From: Isoetes taiwanensis
Lineage: Eukaryota; Streptophyta; Lycopodiopsida; Isoetales; Isoetaceae
Assembly: GCA_021234155.1 (NCBI GenBank)
Contig: JAJEKV010000103.1
Span: 2,480,001-2,544,000 of the forward strand
DNA length: 64,000 nucleotides
Reading direction: 5' to 3'
How positions within the stretch are numbered: the stretch's first letter is position 1; each line of letters begins with the position of its first letter. This document shows positions 58,890 through 64,000 of the stretch, in pieces. The position numbers were made by a program, and so were the translations under genes. The notes below the pieces were generated by a model. That model was not told the DNA's origin, searched no databases, and saw only the letters and a program-made list of their open reading frames with translations.

Positions 58890-59219
58890 AAGCGAAGCCT
58901 ACTCTTATCAATACTAAGGGAAGTAAGAAACAAATATGTCTGCCCAATGAAATACCCCAGCGACTCATTGTTTTACACCCTGAGCAAAGCCAATATGAGA
59001 GGACTGGAGCACATGTTACTAGGGAACAAGAGGAAAAGGACAAATCTAATGATGAAGAAGATGATGAAGTTACATTAGCCATCATTGACAAAAATTTGAA
59101 TGCTAATAAAATTGATCCTCGTAGTTGATAGTGGAGGTGAAAGATCAGTAGTTCAATCTACTGATTTGCTAAAGAACCTGGCATCCTCTCACTCTAGAGG
59201 AATTCAGATTGGAAAAGGT
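58890..59219 (+). pseudogene. copia gag/protease fragment, copy 4
   Basis: The longest gag-side extension, with an open frame from 58880 to about 59125 (KQICLPNEIPQ, HVTREQEEKDKSNDEEDDE). This is the only one of the four fragments that keeps DSG at the protease site; a frame break precedes it. Confidence 0.72.
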
Positions 59220-59752
59220 GCATATGTTAAAGAGAGATGGTGCATATGTTAAAAAAAGGATTTCAACTAGTTTCTCCAAGCCATAAGGCAACAAACAACA
59301 CCATTAATCTGTGCAAATGAAGAAAATGCTTAAGAGCTCAAAATCAAGGCAACAAGATCTACTATAATTCAAGAAAATGTGCCCGTTCTCCAAGCCATAA
59401 GGCAACAAACAGCACCAATAATCTGGTGCAAATGAAGAAAATGCTTAAGAGCTCAAAATCAAAGCAACAATATCTACTATAATTCAAGCAAATGTGCCCT
59501 TTATTACTGATACAAGTAGAACAAAACCAGCATAAGGAGCTCACACTCTGGGGTTCAAAATCAAGGCAACAATATCTAGTATAACTCAAGAAAATGTGCC
59601 CTTTATTACTGATACAAGTAGAACAAAACCCTCATAAGGAGCTCACTCACATTCTGAAGTGAGCCCTAACAAAACAGCACAACTACATATATACTATTAG
59701 AAAGCTCATGTTCTTGAGCCCCTATTAATAGAGCACATAAGCTAAACCCTCT
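59220..59752. repeat. 3' flank of the legumin-like gene, with tandem repeats
   Basis: The template of the flank copies in units 1-4. It holds a partial triplication of a block with AGAGCTCAAAATCAA and GTGCCCTTTATTACTGATAC, then CACAACTACATATATAC before the stop codon of exon 5. It probably includes the 3' UTR. Confidence 0.7.
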
Positions 59753-62031
59753 CTACATCACATCACGCTGTTGGCGTTCCCTCTGCTGCCTCTGATCTGC
59801 AGCAGGGAATATCACAGCCTCATCCTTCTCTCGCTGGCTAAGCAATTTCTCAACATTGTCCCTGCTTAAGCCTAATGCACTAGACACTATCGCCCTCGGT
59901 AGGCGGTTTAATAGCCCATTCTCTCCAGCAAAATAGGAATTGCGTGGCCTGAAATTGATCAGCAACAATTTAATTTAAAGGTTACAAAAAGAACCAGATA
60001 TGCACTAAAAAAAATGGCACACACTGTTCAAGCATGATTCTTTAACTTTAACAATAAAAATCCATGAACAGAAGTGTAAGTGATAGTATACCTATGAGTA
60101 TTTATGGCTGCAAAAGTTTCATATCCTTGATCTCCAGCTATTTCAACATGTGGGTAACCTTTTGGAATAAAAACAAGTTGGCCCTCTTCGATTCTCTGAC
60201 TCACAACTCTGTTGCCATTGTTGGACACGATTTCAAGCTCAGCATTACCTTTCACAACATAGATGACCTTATCCCCATTGTGAATGTAGTTAGGTGCATA
60301 CATTGCTCCCTGTTCAACCACAGCAATGGCATACATGAGGGACAAGCGTTGCCATATCATAGTAACTATATGAATGCAGTCCTGAACTTGCAGATAAAAG
60401 CTGAAACCCCAAGACTACATTAGGGAGTACATACATTGCCATATCATAACAACTATATGAATGCAGTCCTGAACCTGCAGATTAAAGCTGAAACCGCAAA
60501 AGTACACTAGGGAGTGTTATGACACGAGAAACTCACAAGCTCAGTCTAACTCTACAGACCTTTAGAAAACTAACTTGGCATGCTCAAATGAACTGAAAAG
60601 GAATACTCACTTTCTCCAGCCTCAAATACCGTGCTGACATGTCCAGATCTGCCAAAGCAAGCGCTTTCCGACTGTTGAGCTCCCGAAGCTCTCCAGCTTG
60701 CCTTACTGCAACGTCTGGGAAATCGCAAGCAAGCTCATGAACCAAATCCGATGCTCCCATATTGAGCACGGATCTTTCTTCACGCTCCAGGGACTCCCTA
60801 GACACCTTGATGATTCCTCTTTGTTTCTCTGTTCTGTCTAACAACCGCCTTACAGTCTCTTCAGACACATTCCATGCATGAGAAAGTACACGAGGGCTGA
60901 AACCAGCTCTGCCACTCAACGGTTGGAATTGCTGCACATGAAACGTCTGCTTAATGATATTTGTGCATAATTATGCCATCATATGGTATGAAAAAGAATA
61001 ATCATGGTTTTGCAAATGATATGATAAAAGATATGATGAAGATGATGAAGATGATGTTAAAACCGCTGCAAATGAATGATGAATCCTAAATACTAAAACT
61101 TCACTCACTCACTAACAGCTGAGATAAACCTACCCTAAAACGGTCAGTGTCTCTGCCAGAATGCGCTGATGCCAACAAGGCGTGCAGCTTGCTCTGCATT
61201 ATTGTAAAACCAATAAGCTACTCCTCTGGGAACAGCTACTACAGTGCCCTTGTTGATCTTGAACTGATTCCTCTGACCGAATGAGCCTTCATTTTCAGCG
61301 ACTAGACCAAAGATCCCTGAGCCTGCAACCATAGAAACAACGTTTCGGGTACGAAAATTGCTGCAGGTTAAATCAGACTCATAGAAACAATGTTTAGGGT
61401 TGGAGCCACAACAACAAGAAAATTGGTGCAGATTAAATCAGAAGAGAGTAACATAGTTGTTATAAGACGAAACAAAAACAAAACAGCACTAAATAATGCA
61501 GACAAGTTGAATGAACAATGCAATGCTGGCAGGTCAAATCAGATAGAACCACATTGGAAGCATCCCACAAGATATATGATGAGCAGAGCAACATTATGCT
61601 ACTAAGATGGAGAAAAAAAGACTAGTTAGGATCGAAAAAAAAGCAGGGCAAATGTACCTTCCACCAGATCGAGTTTGATGAAAGCAGAAACTTAAACAAT
61701 CAAATCAAGCAGAGCAATCCATAGGTATACCTTCCACGATAGCTATGATGGCATCATGATTGGAGTAAACAGGAAGAACCAATCCGCTGGACTTAACAGT
61801 GATTCTGGCAGCCTCGAATCGAGCACGACGAAGGGCAGGGAATTGGGAGGCCCATGTTTCAACCTTGCCGGCATCAGATTCAAACTCAGAACTGGGCTCA
61901 CGGGGTTTGAGCCATTCCTTGCTTTCCTCCTCTTCAGGGCGCTCTTCACGACCACGCTCATCTTCAGAGCGTCGAGCATCCGCAGCACAAAGCAGGGCCA
62001 GAACGAGAAAAACCCACAAAGACCTAGCCAT
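59753..62031 (-). CDS. legumin-like (11S) bicupin storage protein, five exons
   Basis: Reserve protein of protein storage vacuoles in seeds and spores. Exons: 62031-61731, 61322-61134, 60931-60611, 60309-60092, 59948-59753, all with GT..AG introns (phases 1, 0, 0, 2); about 407 residues. Exon 1 gives a signal peptide (MARSLWVFLVLALLCAADA), an acidic Glu/Arg-rich stretch and the start of cupin 1 (FEAARITVKSSGLVLPVYSN). Exon 2 continues cupin 1 (GTVVAVPRGVAYWFYNNAEQ). Exon 3 has GFSPRVLSHAWNVSEE and LDMSARYLRLEK. Exon 4 is cupin 2 (GAMYAPNYIHNGDKVIYVVK, GQLVFIPKGYPHVEIAG). Exon 5 ends in a Gln/Arg-rich tail. Exon 2 is one base too long for the frame (shift near 61160). The Asn-Gly cleavage site of 11S globulins reads NMG, and only one cysteine remains. 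A vicilin-like assignment is less likely. Confidence 0.88.
60350..60514. repeat. tandem duplication in intron 3
   Basis: Two copies of about 83 bp sharing TTGCCATATCATA and CTATATGAATGCAGTCCTGA. The first overlaps the branch and acceptor region of intron 3, so it carries a second decoy acceptor region. Confidence 0.75.
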
Positions 62032-62087
62032 TGCTATAGCTGTTACAACACAAGAAAACTGATGGGTCTGCTATGCACTACACACGT

Positions 62088-62095
62088 CCTTTATA
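62088..62095 (-). promoter_or_regulatory. TATA box of the legumin-like gene
   Basis: TATAAAGG on the minus strand, about 57 bp upstream of the ATG at 62031, which places the likely transcript start 25-30 bp before the ATG. Confidence 0.7.
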
Positions 62096-62102
62096 CTCTC
62101 TC

Positions 62103-62110
62103 CATGCATG
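62103..62110. promoter_or_regulatory. RY element (CATGCATG)
   Basis: Perfect CATGCATG immediately upstream of the TATA box. RY motifs are bound by B3 regulators (ABI3/FUS3/LEC2 family) in seed storage protein promoters. A CACACGTCC sequence with an ACGT core lies just downstream of the TATA box. The position is classical for storage genes; function here is inferred. Confidence 0.65.
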
Positions 62111-62129
62111 CAAAATGGTGGTATAGTCT

Positions 62130-63280
62130 TTCAAATTATGGTGCCCACGTAGCATTCTTCCACCACCTTATCCTCTCCTTCACCATCCAAGCGGAATATC
62201 CATTTCACATATCCAGTATACCATCCATAGCTCTGCATTTTCGCCTCATAGGGCAACACATAATGAGTACGAACTTCCTGTTCACTGGGCTAGTGACAAC
62301 GAATAACTATTGAGATATGTGTGTATATGATCAACCTATCATGGGACGTCTTGAGTTCGATAGTAGTCCTTGGTAGTTCTAAGGGATTTAAAGGCCCTTA
62401 GAAACATTTTAATTGCACATTTTAAAACCTAAAAGCAAGACGGACTCATATATTATAATGTACAAGCAATGACTCTTGTCTTGGTGACTTGGATTTTTAA
62501 ATAAAAGCGAAGTTATGATCAAATTGAAGACGCTATACCCTGTTTCACACTGCCAAATTCTTAATGTAGTGACTGCCCGAGTAACTGCCAACAGAAGGGA
62601 AAGGCCCTTAAATGATGTGTGAGATAGCATAAACGAGGCATAGAAATAGGTAGAAACATTTAGCCATAACATGTTCAAGAGCGCTGGCATCACAGAACTT
62701 GTTGAGGAAGCAAGCATCAAGATATTGGTTCAAGCCATGCACCTGACCTGTGCTCTTGCGCATTCCATTTGCCCAGTCATTGAGCTCTCTTTTCCCTGAT
62801 CCAGCAGGCCTTGACGCGCTCGGTATAAGCCAGGTTAGGGAGACGAGCATTGTCCATACTAACTAGAGGATGTGGCGATCAAGGGCCGCCCTCTGAGGAG
62901 GCAAGGAACCTGTCTCCTGCAATTTGATTTGATATGGAACCGTGGACTCTACCATCACCTGCTCCAAGTCATTCCAGGTAGCAAGGGACACCATCAGGCG
63001 CCAGACTTCTACCACGTGTAAGAAGGACAAGCTCCACTAAGACCCTTAATAGGAGTGACTGATGGGCCCAATCATGCAACTCCGTTCTATGACTATTATT
63101 CTGCATTGCATATAGTAGGGATGAGGAGGTCGACTCAAATCACCTACCACTTTTACGATAGCGGGTTTGGGGGTTGTTGAACCCCTTGTGCGACGACTTT
63201 TGCACGCCCACCGCAATTGGATTATGAACATGCAGAGCCTTATGGCCGGATGCTCAACCAGTGGTTTGATTCTTAGTGCA
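62130..63280. other. upstream of the legumin-like gene, no gene recognised
   Basis: Contains distal promoter sequence and short open frames without motifs. From about 62.8 kb the composition becomes more GC-rich, and this may be degraded LINE sequence leading into the RT fragment. Confidence 0.4.
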
Positions 63281-63289
63281 AGGAAACAA

Positions 63290-63735
63290 ATCGCTGGCTC
63301 CTTCAGGTCACTGAGCTTGCTCTACGCCCACAAGCAGTCAGACAGTACTGTACTTTCCTTAAGGCTAAGAAAGCCAAATACATATCGGGGGGCATCAAAG
63401 GAAAATGTTCTACCTTTTGGACCATCATCCCAAGATCTTCTGGCGAAGGGTTCGAGGAAACCATCTGACCCTACGAGAAAATCGCTTTTGAGCGAGTGGG
63501 CACAATAGGGTGATCGCGGGAGTGGTGGAAATACTATCCTCGCAGAAGGCCGTCGCGGCCGGAAATCACAGGGGCAGATGTGGTCCAGGGCTTACAACAT
63601 TTTGCCAATGGGAAAGCGTCAAACCTGGATGGTATGCAGGCAGAGTTGCTCAAGTGGACATGGCCATCCATAGTACCGGTCCTAATGGCCTTGTTCAACA
63701 AAGCGTTACAGAAGGTCCTCCCCCCCCCAAAAAAA
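63290..63735 (+). mobile_element. LINE fragment C, linker and start of reverse transcriptase
   Basis: A basic coil-like stretch (YCTFLKAKKAKYISGGIKGK, then FWTIIPRSS) leads to VVQGLQHFANGKASNLDGMQ and AELLKWTWPSIVPVLMALFN, the conserved N-terminal RT block of LINEs (normally K-NGKAPGPDG). Several frame breaks. It ends in a C8-A10 tract followed by copia sequence. Confidence 0.7.
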
Positions 63736-63779
63736 AAAACCAACCCAAAGTGATCCACTAGCTTCACATACTTGTTTGT

Positions 63780-64000
63780 CGTTTAATTATTGCAGACAAC
63801 ATAATGATTGCTAAAGGTACAAGAACTTTGAAAAAAGCATTTTGAATAGAAGATTCCAAATGACAGACCTTGGTGAATTAAAGAGATTCTTAGAAATTGA
63901 AGTGTACAGGGATAGGAACAAGCAAGTATTGGAATTGAGTCAAAGAATACATATTGAAAATATGCTAGAAAAATTTGGCATGAGGGATTGCAATGATGCA
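63780..64000 (+). mobile_element. copia reverse transcriptase fragment, cut by window end
   Basis: NIMIAKGTRTLKKAF, then after a frame change near 63845 FQMTDLGELKRFLEIEVYRD and IENMLEKFGMRDC. This is the segment just after the YVDD box of Ty1-copia RT. It continues past base 64000. Confidence 0.8.

Larger units (their letters stand above)
57263..59219. repeat. chimeric repeat unit 4
   Basis: Near duplicate of unit 3 (period about 1.95-1.99 kb): exon 3 edge, intron 2/3' flank, exon 4 fragment (57845-57980), unidentified coding fragment (57981-58744), tRNA-like repeat (58745-58882) and copia gag/protease fragment (58890-59219). Confidence 0.8.

Noticed and set aside
61655-61680. Extra exon in intron 1 of the legumin-like gene
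   Set aside because: GGTGGAAGGTACATT resembles the exon 1 donor, but no open frame joins it. It looks like a small duplication of the splice-site region.

Overview
This is a TE-dense stretch of a nuclear plant genome. The evidence is spliced genes with GT..AG introns, plant Ty1-copia and Ty3-gypsy elements, a plant F-box/F-box-associated gene, a PLS-class PPR gene, a membrane-tethered bZIP gene and a legumin-like (11S) bicupin gene. Within land plants I lean towards a fern or other spore plant: the legumin-like protein lacks the usual Asn-Gly processing site and the conserved cysteines, and the PPR style fits. That placement is inference.

Layout. 1-5.7 kb: no gene seen, with a GC-rich foldback at 4.6 kb. 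5.7-6.9 kb: a broken F-box gene (minus). 7-12.7 kb: no gene seen. 12.7-14.9 kb: an unidentified, decaying multi-exon gene with two duplicated micro-exons. 15.6-29 kb: pyrimidine-rich repeat DNA holding a hairpin-headed element in two copies, an array of 20-bp palindromes, a 5'-truncated Ty1-copia element (minus, 21.3-25.1 kb) and a cluster of about 15 mini-hairpins at 28 kb. 30-37 kb: an LTR end with primer-binding site, a MULE-like transposase with SWIM finger (minus), an NSE2/MMS21 SP-RING fragment and a gag-like decayed ORF. 39.5-41.6 kb: a bZIP17/28-like membrane-tethered transcription factor (plus). 43.5-45.0 kb: an intact-looking PPR ORF (minus). 45.4-49.5 kb: a nest of TE pieces (second palindrome array, PIF/Harbinger fragment, two LINE 3' halves, and a gypsy pol split by one LINE). 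49.5-59.2 kb: four chimeric repeat units built from pieces of the neighbouring legumin-like gene, a copia gag/protease fragment, a tRNA-like SINE and an unidentified coding fragment. 59.75-62.03 kb: the full five-exon legumin-like gene (minus) with TATA and RY boxes. 62.1-64 kb: LINE and copia RT fragments running off the window.

The host genes that look alive are the bZIP factor (ER stress class), the PPR protein (organelle RNA) and the legumin-like storage protein; nothing suggests they work together. Most frame breaks in the bZIP gene, the copia element and the 11S gene are single-base indels, several in homopolymers, and near-identical units differ repeatedly at CTG/CAG. This raises the possibility that some of the apparent damage is consensus error in the assembly.
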